Assembly (NCBI RefSeq): GCF_000749845.1
Contig: NZ_JQHM01000001.1
Span: 1,488,001-1,552,000 of the forward strand
Length of the DNA stretch: 64,000 nucleotides
Direction: 5' to 3'
Origin: Pectobacterium betavasculorum
GTDB lineage: Bacteria > Pseudomonadota > Gammaproteobacteria > Enterobacterales > Enterobacteriaceae
In this document: positions 18,841-30,992 of the stretch, one piece after another
How the letters are laid out: each line of letters opens with the position of its first letter
Numbering within the stretch: the stretch's first letter is position 1
Translations under genes and position numbers: made by a program
The notes under the pieces: generated by a model
Databases searched by the model: none
Told to the model about the DNA's origin: nothing
What the model saw: the letters and a program-made list of their open reading frames with translations, nothing else

Positions 18841-20652
18841 ATGACGATACTGACTACTCGAATGACGCTCAGCGCAATGCTAGCGGCAGGATTATCATTC
18901 TCAGCCGTTAATTACGCAGCAACAGATCATAATCAGCAAGATACTCAGGCGGTAGTAGCCGTTAATGATGGCGTTTCTGCGCATCCAGTGTGGTGGAAAG
19001 AGGCCGTGTTCTATCAGGTTTATCCCCGCTCATTTAAAGACAGTAACGGTGACGGGATTGGCGATCTGAAAGGGCTGACTGAAAAGCTCGATTATTTAAA
19101 AGCGCTTGGCATTAATGCTATCTGGATTAATCCCCATTATGATTCGCCGAATACCGATAACGGATACGATATTCGTGATTATCGCAAGATAATGAAAGAA
19201 TATGGCACAATGGATGACTTTGACCGCCTCATTGCAGAAATGAAAAAGCGTGATATGCGATTAATGATAGATGTTGTCGTTAATCACAGCAGTAATGAAC
19301 ACAAATGGTTTATCGAAAGTAAAAAATCAAAAGATAATCCTTATCGCGACTATTATATTTGGCGTGATGGCAAAGATGGCACACCGCCTAATAATTATCC
19401 TTCCTTCTTCGGTGGCTCCGCCTGGCAGAAAGATAACGCAACACAGCAATATTATCTGCATTATTTTGGCGTACAGCAACCCGATCTGAATTGGGATAAT
19501 CCCAAAGTACGTGAAGAAGTGTACGACATGCTGCGTTTCTGGATTGATAAAGGGGTTTCCGGGCTGCGTATGGATACCGTGGCAACCTTTTCCAAGAACC
19601 CCGCTTTCCCCGACCTGACGCCAGAGCAGCTGCAAAACTTTGCCTACACCTACACGCAAGGCCCTAATCTACATCGTTACATTCAGGAAATGCACCAGAA
19701 AGTGCTGGCAAAATATGACGTCGTTTCCGCAGGTGAAATTTTCGGTGTACCGCTGGAGGAAGCAGCACCGTTTATCGATCAGCGCCGTAAAGAACTCGAT
19801 ATGGCCTTCTCATTCGATCTTATCCGTCTCGATCGCGCCGTAGAGGAAAGATGGCGACGGAATGACTGGACGCTGTCCCAGTTCCGTCAGATCAACAATC
19901 GACTGGTCGACATGGCCGGGCAACATGGCTGGAATACCTTCTTCCTGAGCAACCATGACAACCCGCGTGCGGTATCACACTTCGGTGACGATCGCCCCGA
20001 GTGGCGCACCCGTTCCGCTAAAGCGCTGGCGACGTTGGCATTAACGCAGCGCGCAACTCCGTTTATCTATCAAGGGGACGAATTGGGCATGACCAACTAC
20101 CCGTTTACGTCCTTGTCTGAATTCGATGACATTGAAGTTAAAGGCTTCTGGCAGGACTTTGTAGAAACCGGAAAAGTGAAACCTGATGTCTTCCTGGAAA
20201 ACGTGAAACAAACCAGCCGTGATAACAGTCGCACACCGTTCCAATGGAGCAATACGGCACAGGCAGGCTTTACTACAGGTACTCCCTGGTTCCGTATTAA
20301 CCCCAACTATAAGAACATCAATGCAGAGGAACAAACGCAAAATCCAGACTCCATCTTCCATTTCTATCGTCAACTGATCGCATTACGTCATGCCACGCCA
20401 GCGTTCACCTACGGAACTTATCAGGATCTCGATCCGAATAATAACGAGGTACTTGCTTATACTCGTGAACTCAACCAGCAACGTTATCTGGTTGTGGTGA
20501 ACTTTAAAGAGAAACCCGTACATTACGTTCTGCCGAAAACGCTTTCCATCAAACAGCCTTTACTGGAAAGCGGGCAAAAAGATAAGGTAAAACCGAACGC
20601 GACGACGCTTGAGTTACAACCGTGGCAATCTGGTATTTATCAATTGAACTAA
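18841..20652 (+). CDS. Secreted sucrose isomerase (GH13), isomaltulose/trehalulose synthase type
   Basis: A 603-residue GH13 protein with a Sec signal peptide (hydrophobic stretch about residues 8-24, likely cleavage after NYA), so it acts in the periplasm or outside. Catalytic residues are Asp245 (GLRMD), Glu299 (SAGE) and Asp373 (SNHDNPR). Residues 329-333 read RLDRA, at the place of the RLDRD motif linked to sucrose isomerisation in PalI of Klebsiella sp. LX3. Cytoplasmic trehalose-6-phosphate hydrolases and oligo-1,6-glucosidases share the fold but lack the signal peptide. The neighbouring PTS and GH4 genes fit uptake and use of the sucrose isomers. The main product cannot be told from sequence alone. 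Confidence 0.9.
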   Translation: MTILTTRMTLSAMLAAGLSFSAVNYAATDHNQQDTQAVVAVNDGVSAHPVWWKEAVFYQVYPRSFKDSNGDGIGDLKGLTEKLDYLKALGINAIWINPHYDSPNTDNGYDIRDYRKIMKEYGTMDDFDRLIAEMKKRDMRLMIDVVVNHSSNEHKWFIESKKSKDNPYRDYYIWRDGKDGTPPNNYPSFFGGSAWQKDNATQQYYLHYFGVQQPDLNWDNPKVREEVYDMLRFWIDKGVSGLRMDTVATFSKNPAFPDLTPEQLQNFAYTYTQGPNLHRYIQEMHQKVLAKYDVVSAGEIFGVPLEEAAPFIDQRRKELDMAFSFDLIRLDRAVEERWRRNDWTLSQFRQINNRLVDMAGQHGWNTFFLSNHDNPRAVSHFGDDRPEWRTRSAKALATLALTQRATPFIYQGDELGMTNYPFTSLSEFDDIEVKGFWQDFVETGKVKPDVFLENVKQTSRDNSRTPFQWSNTAQAGFTTGTPWFRINPNYKNINAEEQTQNPDSIFHFYRQLIALRHATPAFTYGTYQDLDPNNNEVLAYTRELNQQRYLVVVNFKEKPVHYVLPKTLSIKQPLLESGQKDKVKPNATTLELQPWQSGIYQLN

Positions 20653-20659
20653 TCGGTAC

Positions 20660-20688
20660 GCCCGCACGTCGCATTGCGGCGAGCGGGC
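20660..20688. terminator. Hairpin between isomerase and regulator genes
   Basis: GCCCGC and GCGGGC form an outer stem around an inner CGC-ATT-GCG hairpin. It lies between the convergent ends of the isomerase and gntR-type genes. No T-run is present. Confidence 0.5.
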
Positions 20689-20692
20689 AAAT

Positions 20693-21406
20693 TTACAGCG
20701 AAAGCTTATTACGCTGCATATAAAAGCTAACCTGATAATCATGTACGTTATAAATCATAATCGAAAAATCAAGGTACGCACCCTCAACCGATTGCGATAA
20801 AGATGTCATTTGTAGCAACGGTGCGCCCTCGCTCACGCTCAATAAGCGCGCTACCGACGCATCGGCCAAAATCGGCGAGAAAACCTCGTAGCAACCGGCA
20901 ATCTCAATATGTTTTTCGTCCTCAATATAAGCGAATTTCGATCCCTGCAAATGCTTTACCGATAGCTCAGGAAAGGGAGCAACCGGTAAATAGCTGTCTT
21001 CCAACATACAGGATTTACCGTCCACGTAGCGAATACGGCGGGCAAAGTAGATCTTTTCATCTGCCCGAAGCCGCAACTGTCGGGCAATCGCTGGCGGCGC
21101 GGGGATAATACGAAAATCCACGACGTCATTGGTCGTCGTACGACCAATCAAACGCATATGTTCGGCAAAACTGTTCAGCGCGTGACTCTCATGCTGAACA
21201 TCTTTTTGCAGAATATAGGTTCCACTGCCGTGGCGACGATCCAGTAACCCTTCAGCCACCAGCAGTTCTAGCGCTTTACGCACGGTCATTCGCGAAACAG
21301 AGAATTCTGCCGCCAGATGTTTCTCCGCTGGTAACGCTTCACCAACGCGAAACTCTGCGGAATTAATGCGTGAACGAATCTGTTCAGCAATAAATTTATA
21401 GATCAC
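20693..21406 (-). CDS. GntR/UTRA transcriptional regulator
   Basis: A HutC-subfamily regulator: an N-terminal winged helix (YKFIAEQIRSRI... VSRMTVRKALELL ... GSGTY) followed by a UTRA ligand domain. GTG at 21406 has GGGAGG six bases before it and gives 237 residues starting at the usual IYKFIAEQI of the family; the frame to 21448 is probably not translated. It lies between the isomerase gene and the PTS gene and points away from the PTS, so it most likely controls the module, responding to a phosphosugar. Repressor or activator cannot be told. Confidence 0.9.
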   Translation of the reverse strand: MIYKFIAEQIRSRINSAEFRVGEALPAEKHLAAEFSVSRMTVRKALELLVAEGLLDRRHGSGTYILQKDVQHESHALNSFAEHMRLIGRTTTNDVVDFRIIPAPPAIARQLRLRADEKIYFARRIRYVDGKSCMLEDSYLPVAPFPELSVKHLQGSKFAYIEDEKHIEIAGCYEVFSPILADASVARLLSVSEGAPLLQMTSLSQSVEGAYLDFSIMIYNVHDYQVSFYMQRNKLSL

Positions 21407-21706
21407 TTTTAGACCTCCCTTTCCTCTTGCCAATGCCATCAGATTCACCTGACGTCCTTGATTTTTATTTTCTAATCATAGTATTACGTTTATCTCATCG
21501 CCAACGCTTTCTCACATAGAATAAACAGGTCTGCAAGACGACCAAAAGCTGTACCTCTTCCCACGCGCCAACATGTTGATTGAGTTCACAAATCATCGAT
21601 ACATATTCTGTTTGTGTAAACCAACCTGCTTATTCTCACTACAGAACGCGTTATCTAGGCCAAAAAAATAAATTTCCCTACAAACATAAAAATGAAGGAC
21701 ACCATT
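21407..21706. promoter_or_regulatory. Divergent regulator/PTS intergenic region with candidate operators
   Basis: GTCTGCAAGAC at 21529-21539 is a palindrome of the GT-N-AC form bound by HutC-type regulators. A second, GTTTGTGTAAAC, stands at 21610-21621. Either may be the operator of the adjacent regulator. The region must carry the promoters of the regulator and of the PTS-glucosidase operon. I see no gene in it. Confidence 0.5.
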
Positions 21707-24609
<2,903 letters not shown>

Positions 24610-24625
24610 TCGTAAACAACTTCCC

Positions 24626-24651
24626 GCCCCTTCTTATCGCGAAGGGGCTTT
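24626..24651 (+). terminator. Terminator of the PTS-glucosidase operon
   Basis: GCCCCTTC pairs perfectly with GAAGGGGC around TTATCGC, followed by TTTCTCC, 16 bases after the aglB stop. Confidence 0.8.
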
Positions 24652-24755
24652 CTCCTGCCACTCTTCGCGTTATTTCGCGACACATAGACTCCTCTCCCAA
24701 TTTCCCTTATACCACTTATTAAGAAAACTTCACTTGAGGTTGCGTTTTTGTTACA

Positions 24756-24784
24756 TGAAAATGATTCTCATTCATTGCTATAAT
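24756..24784 (+). promoter_or_regulatory. Fur-regulated promoter of the heme operon
   Basis: TGAAAATGATTCTCATTCA at 24756-24774 is a good Fur box. It abuts a perfect -10 hexamer TATAAT at 24779-24784, so Fur would cover the -35 region. The start codon of hmuS follows 31 bases later with AAGGGA as ribosome site. Confidence 0.82.
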
Positions 24785-24815
24785 CTCTACGACAACGATT
24801 AAGGGAACGAACGAG

Positions 24816-25868
24816 ATGCAGACGTCCATTTACCAACAGTACCTCCAGGCTAAAGTTGAACACCCGCGTAAATACGCACGCGATCTGGCTGCACTACTCG
24901 GCATTAGCGAAGCGGAATTGACGCATGCTCGCGTTGGACACGATGCGCAGCGCCTACAGGGTGACGCCAAAGTTTGGTTAAGTGCGCTGGAGCAGGTTGG
25001 TAATACCAAGTCGATCACTCGCAACGAATACGCCGTGCATGAGCATACTGGTTACTACCAAAACCAGACGCTTGATGGCCACGCCGGTCTTATCCTCAAT
25101 CCGCGCGAGTTGGATCTGCGTTTGTTCCTTTCTCAATGGGCATCCGCCTTTGCGCTACGTGAAAATACCGCACGCGGTGAGCGTCAGAGCATTCAGTTCT
25201 TCGATCATCAGGGTGATGCCATTCTGAAGGTCTACACAACCGACACCACGGACATGGCCGCCTGGCAGCTATTCGTTGAGAAATTTACCAGCAGCGAAAA
25301 CCCGGCGTTGGCGTTTCGTCCAGCAGGTAACAATGCAGCAGCCAAGCAGGCCGTTGCCCACAATTCTCAGTTTGAAGCAGACTGGCGGGCGATGACAGAT
25401 GTACATGATTTCTTCATTCTGCTTAGGCGCTATAACCTGACACGTCAGCAGGCGTTTAACTCGGTCGCTGACGATTTAGCTTACCGCGTAGAAAACGATG
25501 CGCTGTCACAAATTCTGTTTGCCGCACGTGAAGATCAGAACGAGATCATGGTGTTCGTTGGTAACCGTGGCTGTGTGCAAATCTTCACCGGCACGCTTGA
25601 ACGTGTAGAGCGCATGGAGCAACACGCAGAATGGATTAATATCTTTAATAAAGATTTTACTCTGCATCTGATCGAAGGCGCGATTGCTGAAAGTTGGATT
25701 ACACGTAAACCGACGGCCGACGGTATCGTGACCAGTCTCGAACTGTATGCCGCAGACGGTACTCAAATTGCACAGCTCTTCGGGCAACGTACCGAAGGGA
25801 CGCCGGAACAACAACAGTGGCGCGACCAGATCGACGCCCTGAAACCGCGTAAGGATCTTGCCGCATGA
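24816..25868 (+). CDS. hmuS: Hemin-degrading/trafficking protein HmuS
   Basis: A cytoplasmic heme-binding protein of the HemS/HmuS family, needed to use heme as iron source. It has two related halves of about 170 residues, as is usual, with conserved stretches RNEYAVHEHTG in the first and FVGNRGCVQIFTG in the second. The length of 350 fits the family. It is the first gene of hmuSTUV and overlaps hmuT by four bases. There is no outer-membrane receptor gene (hmuR) in front of it. Confidence 0.92.
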   Translation: MQTSIYQQYLQAKVEHPRKYARDLAALLGISEAELTHARVGHDAQRLQGDAKVWLSALEQVGNTKSITRNEYAVHEHTGYYQNQTLDGHAGLILNPRELDLRLFLSQWASAFALRENTARGERQSIQFFDHQGDAILKVYTTDTTDMAAWQLFVEKFTSSENPALAFRPAGNNAAAKQAVAHNSQFEADWRAMTDVHDFFILLRRYNLTRQQAFNSVADDLAYRVENDALSQILFAAREDQNEIMVFVGNRGCVQIFTGTLERVERMEQHAEWINIFNKDFTLHLIEGAIAESWITRKPTADGIVTSLELYAADGTQIAQLFGQRTEGTPEQQQWRDQIDALKPRKDLAA

Positions 25869-26683
25869 AAAACTGGCTATTCCCCCTGTTATTAACACTC
25901 CCCCTGGGAGTGTCGGCTACCGAACGTGTCGTTTCTATCGGTGGCGACGTCACGGAAATCATCTACGCGCTGGGCGCAGAGAAAAATTTGGTTGCACGCG
26001 ACAGCACCAGCCTGCACCCGGAAGCCGTGAAGAAGTTGCCTGATGTGGGCTACATGCGTCAGCTCAACACCGAAGGCATTCTGGCAATGAAACCTTCTCT
26101 GGTTGTCGCCAGCGATCTGTCTCAGCCATCTCTCACCTTGCAGCAGGTTGCGGACAGCGGTACTAAAGTAGTTCATGTGACCGCCGAGCCGTCGCTGGAT
26201 GCGGTGCCGAAGAAAATCGGTGCTATCGCTCAGACGCTAGGAAAAGAAGCAGAAGGTAAAAAACTGGCGGAAGCCTATCAGCAAAAATTAGCGGCAGTAA
26301 AAACATCACCACTGCCGGTTAACGTGCTGTTCATTCTCAGCCACGGCGGTATGACCGCGCTGGCGGCGGGTAAAAATACCCCGCCAGACACCATTATCCG
26401 CAGTGCTGGATTGAAAAATGCCATGCAAAACGTTGAGCGCTATCAGCCGCTGTCGCAGGAAGGCGTGATTGCGAGTGCGCCGGATCTGATTCTGATTTCC
26501 AGTCAGGGGCTGAAAACGCTGGGTGGTGAAGCGCAAGTCTGGAAATTACCCGGTCTGGAACTGACGCCTGCGGGCAAGAACAAGCGTCTGTTGGTGGTCG
26601 ACGACATGGCGATGCTCGGCTTTACGCTAGAAACCCCAGCGCTGATGGCAACGCTGCGTCAGACAGCCGAAGCGATAAAATGA
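25865..26683 (+). CDS. hmuT: Periplasmic heme-binding protein HmuT
   Basis: The substrate-binding part of the heme ABC importer. A signal peptide is seen at residues 1-18 (ending GVSA), followed by ERVVSIGGDVTEIIYALGAE, the usual start of class III metal/heme binding proteins. The tyrosine expected to bind heme is a candidate in VGYMRQLNTEGI. Length 272. It overlaps hmuU by four bases. Confidence 0.92.
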   Translation: MKNWLFPLLLTLPLGVSATERVVSIGGDVTEIIYALGAEKNLVARDSTSLHPEAVKKLPDVGYMRQLNTEGILAMKPSLVVASDLSQPSLTLQQVADSGTKVVHVTAEPSLDAVPKKIGAIAQTLGKEAEGKKLAEAYQQKLAAVKTSPLPVNVLFILSHGGMTALAAGKNTPPDTIIRSAGLKNAMQNVERYQPLSQEGVIASAPDLILISSQGLKTLGGEAQVWKLPGLELTPAGKNKRLLVVDDMAMLGFTLETPALMATLRQTAEAIK

Positions 26684-27684
26684 CATCACGGTTTCACCCG
26701 CGCTCTTGGTTGATCGCACTGCTGTTACTGATGGTGGCACTGATGGTTGGTGCCGCCAACATGGGCGCACTGAGCCTATCGCTCAACCTGCTCTGGCAGA
26801 CGCCGTTTGACGACCCAATCTGGCATATTTGGCTGAATATCCGCGTTCCCCGCGTGCTGCTGGCGATACTGGTCGGCGGGGCGTTGGCCTGTTCCGGCGC
26901 GATTATGCAAGGGTTGTTTCGTAATCCGCTCGCTGACCCCGGCCTGCTGGGTATCAGCAGCGGTGCCGCCCTCTGCGTAGCGCTGACTATCGTGCTGCCG
27001 CTCGGCCTGCCTCCCCTGTTGGCGCTTTACGGTCCGATGTTCGCCGCTTTCGTGGGTAGTCTGGCAATTACAGCTATCATCTTTATCCTCAGCCGTTCCG
27101 AACAGGGTGGGTTAACACGACTGCTGCTGGCAGGTATCGCGCTCAATGCGCTGTGTCTTGCTCTCATCGGCGTCTTGACCTACCTCAGTACCGATCAACA
27201 ACTGCGCCAGTTCTCACTGTGGGGTATGGGAAGTCTTGGACAGGCACAGTGGCCCATGCTGCTCGTCGCCAGCACGCTCGTTATTCCTGCCATGGTTGCT
27301 ACCTTATACTACGCGCGCCGTCTGAATCTATTGCAGTTAGGGGATGAAGAGGCGCACTACCTCGGCGTTAACGTGAAGCGCACCAAATACACGTTACTGT
27401 TGCTAAGTTCACTGCTGGTTGGTGTGGCAGTCGCGGTCAGCGGCGTGATTGGGTTTATCGGGCTCATCATCCCGCACCTGATGCGCATGCATCTGGGTGC
27501 TGACCATCGCTGGCTCCTCCCTGGTTCTATCCTCGGCGGTGCCTGCCTGCTGTTGTTTGCCGATACGCTGGCACGCACGTTACTTTCTCCGGCAGAAATG
27601 CCCGTTGGCCTGTTAAGTAGCCTGATTGGTGGACCCTATTTCTTATGGCTGATCGTTCAGCATAAAGGACGCGGCAATGACTGA
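26680..27684 (+). CDS. hmuU: Heme ABC transporter permease HmuU
   Basis: A FecCD-family inner-membrane permease with about ten hydrophobic segments. Family motifs [20 protein letters not shown] and [12 protein letters not shown] are present. Length 334. It overlaps both neighbours (4 bases with hmuT, 8 with hmuV), so the four genes are translated together. Confidence 0.93.
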   Translation: MTSRFHPRSWLIALLLLMVALMVGAANMGALSLSLNLLWQTPFDDPIWHIWLNIRVPRVLLAILVGGALACSGAIMQGLFRNPLADPGLLGISSGAALCVALTIVLPLGLPPLLALYGPMFAAFVGSLAITAIIFILSRSEQGGLTRLLLAGIALNALCLALIGVLTYLSTDQQLRQFSLWGMGSLGQAQWPMLLVASTLVIPAMVATLYYARRLNLLQLGDEEAHYLGVNVKRTKYTLLLLSSLLVGVAVAVSGVIGFIGLIIPHLMRMHLGADHRWLLPGSILGGACLLLFADTLARTLLSPAEMPVGLLSSLIGGPYFLWLIVQHKGRGND

Positions 27685-28474
27685 CTCAGCGCTCGACAGA
27701 ACCTTAGTCGCCCGAAAGCTACGCTTTCAGACCAACGGACGCTACCTGACCGATGATGTTTCTCTGGAACTGAACTGCGGGGAGATCGTGGCAATTATTG
27801 GTCCTAACGGCGCGGGAAAATCTACCCTGCTCCGTTTACTGACCGGATATTTGACTCCCGATGAAGGCGAGTGCCTGTTAGCCGGACACCCCTTTTCGCA
27901 CTGGCAGCCCGGCGCACTGGCAAAAACGCGGGCGGTGATGCGTCAGTATAGCGGCATGGCGTTTGCGTTTAGCGTGCAGGATGTCGTCGCGATGGGGCGA
28001 TCTCCACATGGGCGTTACCCGAAAAATGATGACGTTGTTCAACAGGTCATGGCGCAAACGGGCTGTCTGGAACTGGCGACGCGCGACTATCGCCATCTTT
28101 CCGGCGGAGAGCAACAGCGCGTGCAACTGGCTCGTGTGCTGGCACAGTTGTGGCACCCAGAACCAACGCCGGGCTGGTTATTTCTCGATGAACCGACCTC
28201 GGCGCTGGATCTGTACCATCAGCAGCATCTGTTGCGACTGCTCAAGCAGCTGACGCGTGAACAGCCCCTCGCCGTGTGCTGTGTGCTGCACGATCTGAAT
28301 CTGGCGGCGCTGTATGCCGACCGCATTCTCCTGCTGCACGAAGGCAAACTGGTCGCACAAGGCTCGCCTGTGGACGTGCTACAAGCAGAGACGCTGGCTC
28401 ACTGGTATCGCGCCGATCTTAGCGTGGGTTCGCATCCTGACTACGCCATCCCACAGGTTTATCTGCGCCAATAG
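27677..28474 (+). CDS. hmuV: Heme ABC transporter ATPase HmuV
   Basis: The ATPase of the heme importer. Walker A is GPNGAGKST, the signature [14 protein letters not shown], Walker [12 protein letters not shown] and the switch histidine is in CVLHDLN. Length 265. It is the last gene of the operon and ends 19 bases before the convergent end of selO. Confidence 0.94.
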   Translation: MTDSALDRTLVARKLRFQTNGRYLTDDVSLELNCGEIVAIIGPNGAGKSTLLRLLTGYLTPDEGECLLAGHPFSHWQPGALAKTRAVMRQYSGMAFAFSVQDVVAMGRSPHGRYPKNDDVVQQVMAQTGCLELATRDYRHLSGGEQQRVQLARVLAQLWHPEPTPGWLFLDEPTSALDLYHQQHLLRLLKQLTREQPLAVCCVLHDLNLAALYADRILLLHEGKLVAQGSPVDVLQAETLAHWYRADLSVGSHPDYAIPQVYLRQ

Positions 28475-28482
28475 TCTGCCCC

Positions 28483-28507
28483 CCTGCTCCGGCTTAGCTG
28501 GAGCAGG
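28483..28507. terminator. Hairpin between hmuV and selO
   Basis: CCTGCTCC and GGAGCAGG form a perfect 8-base stem around a 9-base loop that contains the selO stop codon. Neither side has a T-run, so a Rho-independent function is uncertain. Confidence 0.45.
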
Positions 28508-29945
28508 ATATCTCCAGATGCTTACCCCACTCTGGCGGTAGCGCCGCCAAATCATTGTTATCCGGTTGTTCATCAAACGGCCGACACAGTGTCTGATGCA
28601 GACGTGACAGCACGCTGGTGTCATCACTTTCCGCTCGTTCAATCGCCATTTGTGCCAGATAATTACGCAGAATATATTTCGGGTTCGTCGCATTCATCAG
28701 ACGACGACGTTCCTCATCGCCCTGCTCTTCCTGCATTAGCCTCTGGCGATAGGTAGCAAACCAGCTATCGAATGCCGCTCTGTCGATAAACTCATCACGC
28801 AGCGGCGAATGTGGTGCCAGCTTCTCGCTGTCTGCCAGTAGACGGAACGTACGGGTGTAATCGCTGCCTTCCTGCTGCATCAGACGTAACAGCCCAACCA
28901 GCACGTCATTGTCGTCAGCACTCGCGGTAAATAAGCCCAGCTTGGCGCGCATCAGCGTGCCATAGTGTTGCATCAATGCCGATTCATAGCGAGCAAGCGC
29001 GCGCTCCAGCGTGTCGGTATCCATCAACCCCGACAGCGCTTGCGCCAGACGATGCAAATTCCACAACCCCACAGCGGGCTGATTATCAAACGCGTAGCGA
29101 CCGCGATAGTCGGAGTGATTGCAAATGAAGCCCGGCTGATAGGCATCTAAAAAACCATAAGGCCCGTAGTCGATGGTCAGCCCCAGAATCGACATATTGT
29201 CCGTGTTCATGACACCGTGTGAGAACCCGACCGCCTGCCAGTGTGTAATCAGCCGGGCAGTACGTTCTACCACATCGCCAAACCACAGCTCATAGCGACG
29301 TTCGTCGTTTTCCCACTGCGGCCAATGACGGGCAATCACATACTCCGCCAACTGACGTACTTTTTCCGGCTCACGCCGATAGTAGAAGTGTTCAAAATGA
29401 CCAAAGCGCACATGGCTTTCCGCCACGCGCAGCAGCATTGCGCCCTTTTCTTCCTGCTCACGCTGCACCGGATGTTCGCTGGTGACAATCGTCAGCGCCC
29501 TTGTAGTAGGAATTCCCAGATGGTGCATCGCTTCCGAGGCCAGAAACTCACGTATCGCCGAACGCAGCACGGCACGACCATCTCCCATACGCGAATATGG
29601 CGTTAGCCCGGCACCTTTCAAGTGCCAGTCCATGCTGCGACCATCCGCCAGCTGTTGTTCCCCCAGCAAGATGCCACGCCCGTCGCCCAGTTGACCGGCC
29701 CACATGCCAAACTGATGGCCACTATACACCTGCGCCAGCGGCTCCATTCCCGGCAGCAAACGTTCGCCGCTCCAGATGGCATCCTGTTCTGGCGTAAACC
29801 AGTCGGAAGATAAACCAAGCTCAGCAGCCAGGCCTTCACTGTGATAAAGCAGGCGAGCCCCCTGTAAAGGCGTCGGCTGTAACGCGGTATAGAACCCCGG
29901 CAACTGATGAAAGTAGTGGTTTTTAAATAACGGTGTTTGCTGCAT
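28494..29945 (-). CDS. selO: Protein adenylyltransferase SelO (YdiU)
   Basis: A pseudokinase-fold enzyme that transfers AMP to proteins in redox stress. Conserved features are YSGHQFG with GQLGDGRG, and the metal-binding region [23 protein letters not shown]. The C-terminus ends in SCSS with a cysteine at the place where animal SelO has selenocysteine. Length 483 against 478 in E. coli. GGGGGACAAG precedes the ATG. In E. coli it lies next to ydiV in the same order. Confidence 0.94.
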   Translation of the reverse strand: MQQTPLFKNHYFHQLPGFYTALQPTPLQGARLLYHSEGLAAELGLSSDWFTPEQDAIWSGERLLPGMEPLAQVYSGHQFGMWAGQLGDGRGILLGEQQLADGRSMDWHLKGAGLTPYSRMGDGRAVLRSAIREFLASEAMHHLGIPTTRALTIVTSEHPVQREQEEKGAMLLRVAESHVRFGHFEHFYYRREPEKVRQLAEYVIARHWPQWENDERRYELWFGDVVERTARLITHWQAVGFSHGVMNTDNMSILGLTIDYGPYGFLDAYQPGFICNHSDYRGRYAFDNQPAVGLWNLHRLAQALSGLMDTDTLERALARYESALMQHYGTLMRAKLGLFTASADDNDVLVGLLRLMQQEGSDYTRTFRLLADSEKLAPHSPLRDEFIDRAAFDSWFATYRQRLMQEEQGDEERRRLMNATNPKYILRNYLAQMAIERAESDDTSVLSRLHQTLCRPFDEQPDNNDLAALPPEWGKHLEISCSS

Positions 29946-30130
29946 CTTGTCCCCCTAATACCACCCTGCTCAGGTGAAGAGAGCCACACGCTCACCACAC
30001 AACGACTAACGGGTATGCAGAAAGTGTAGAGGGATGGCAACGAAATTAACACGGAGGAAACACAGGGGTATTATTTTCACAGCTTATATTCATGGGGAGC
30101 CATCGCCCTGAACGCGGTGGATCTATTGCA

Positions 30131-30856
30131 TTAGCCGATAAGCGCCGTGCGCTGCTCAAGTCGCTCGAAATGCACGGCTGGCCACATCTGACCTTGTACG
30201 GCATCAATGTTCAACTGTTTCATTTTATTGAGGATCGTCAGAGTATCGATCTCCTGGGCGACGATACTGATGCCTGAATAGCTGTTTTTAATTGCCCGTA
30301 ATAACGGCTCCATCATCAGCGTATTGGTCGGCCGCGACAAAAGTTGCCCGATAAACTGACGATCCAGCTTCACGCCACGCACTAACCCATCGTGCAAAGG
30401 TTTAAGCGTGCTCTTTCCAGAACCAAAATTATCCAGCCATAACGGAACCGATTGACTCAGATTCAGCAAGGCAGCGTTTTCTTTTCCCTGCGATAGCTGC
30501 GGGAAAAGCTCATTAATCTCCAACAAAACAAAATCGAGGTGCTTAATTTCGCCACGCAGTACGTCGGACTTAATTAACATTTCTGTTATCTGACACCCTA
30601 CCTTCAGCACCAGTTGAATGTGATTATCGATAAACCATGCGGATTTTTCTTTGATAAAAAGAAGCTGTTCGTGAATAAAATCATATTGTTGTTGCGGACT
30701 TAACTGCATGAGGAGAATATCGGCGGGCATGCTCAACTTACCCGCGAGGCCGTTAAAATGGCTTATCATTTCCACAGCCAATAGCGTTCCATCCAGCCTG
30801 AATATCGGCCAAAAAACGTAATCACTGGTGTAATCAACAGCTAGATGAATACGCAT
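30131..30856 (-). CDS. rflP: Degenerate EAL protein, YdiV/RflP-like anti-FlhDC factor
   Basis: A 241-residue single-domain EAL-like protein. The place of the EAL motif reads VEMISHF, as in E. coli YdiV (VELITHF), so catalytic acids for cyclic-di-GMP cleavage are missing. Similarity to YdiV runs throughout, for example LSQ..PLWLDNFGSGKSTLKPLHDGL and ALQG-like VQGQMWPAV near the end. YdiV binds FlhD and lowers flagellar gene expression. The same place between selO and nlpC in E. coli supports this, but function is by homology only. About 185 bases without a gene separate it from selO. Confidence 0.82.
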   Translation of the reverse strand: MRIHLAVDYTSDYVFWPIFRLDGTLLAVEMISHFNGLAGKLSMPADILLMQLSPQQQYDFIHEQLLFIKEKSAWFIDNHIQLVLKVGCQITEMLIKSDVLRGEIKHLDFVLLEINELFPQLSQGKENAALLNLSQSVPLWLDNFGSGKSTLKPLHDGLVRGVKLDRQFIGQLLSRPTNTLMMEPLLRAIKNSYSGISIVAQEIDTLTILNKMKQLNIDAVQGQMWPAVHFERLEQRTALIG

Positions 30857-30992
30857 GATTCTGTACTACACAGAAAAAATAATAATCACATTAAGTTATT
30901 ATTATAGGCAAATCTACAACACTCGTTCGTACTAAGCACGAAAAGCGCCTTTCTGTCATGCTGCCCGTTTATTCAGAGTTTGACCTATCATT

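Noticed and set aside
18841-20652. Trehalose-6-phosphate hydrolase (TreC)
   Set aside because: Same fold, but a signal peptide and the RLDRA isomerase-type motif, with AglAB-like genes nearby, favour a sucrose isomerase.
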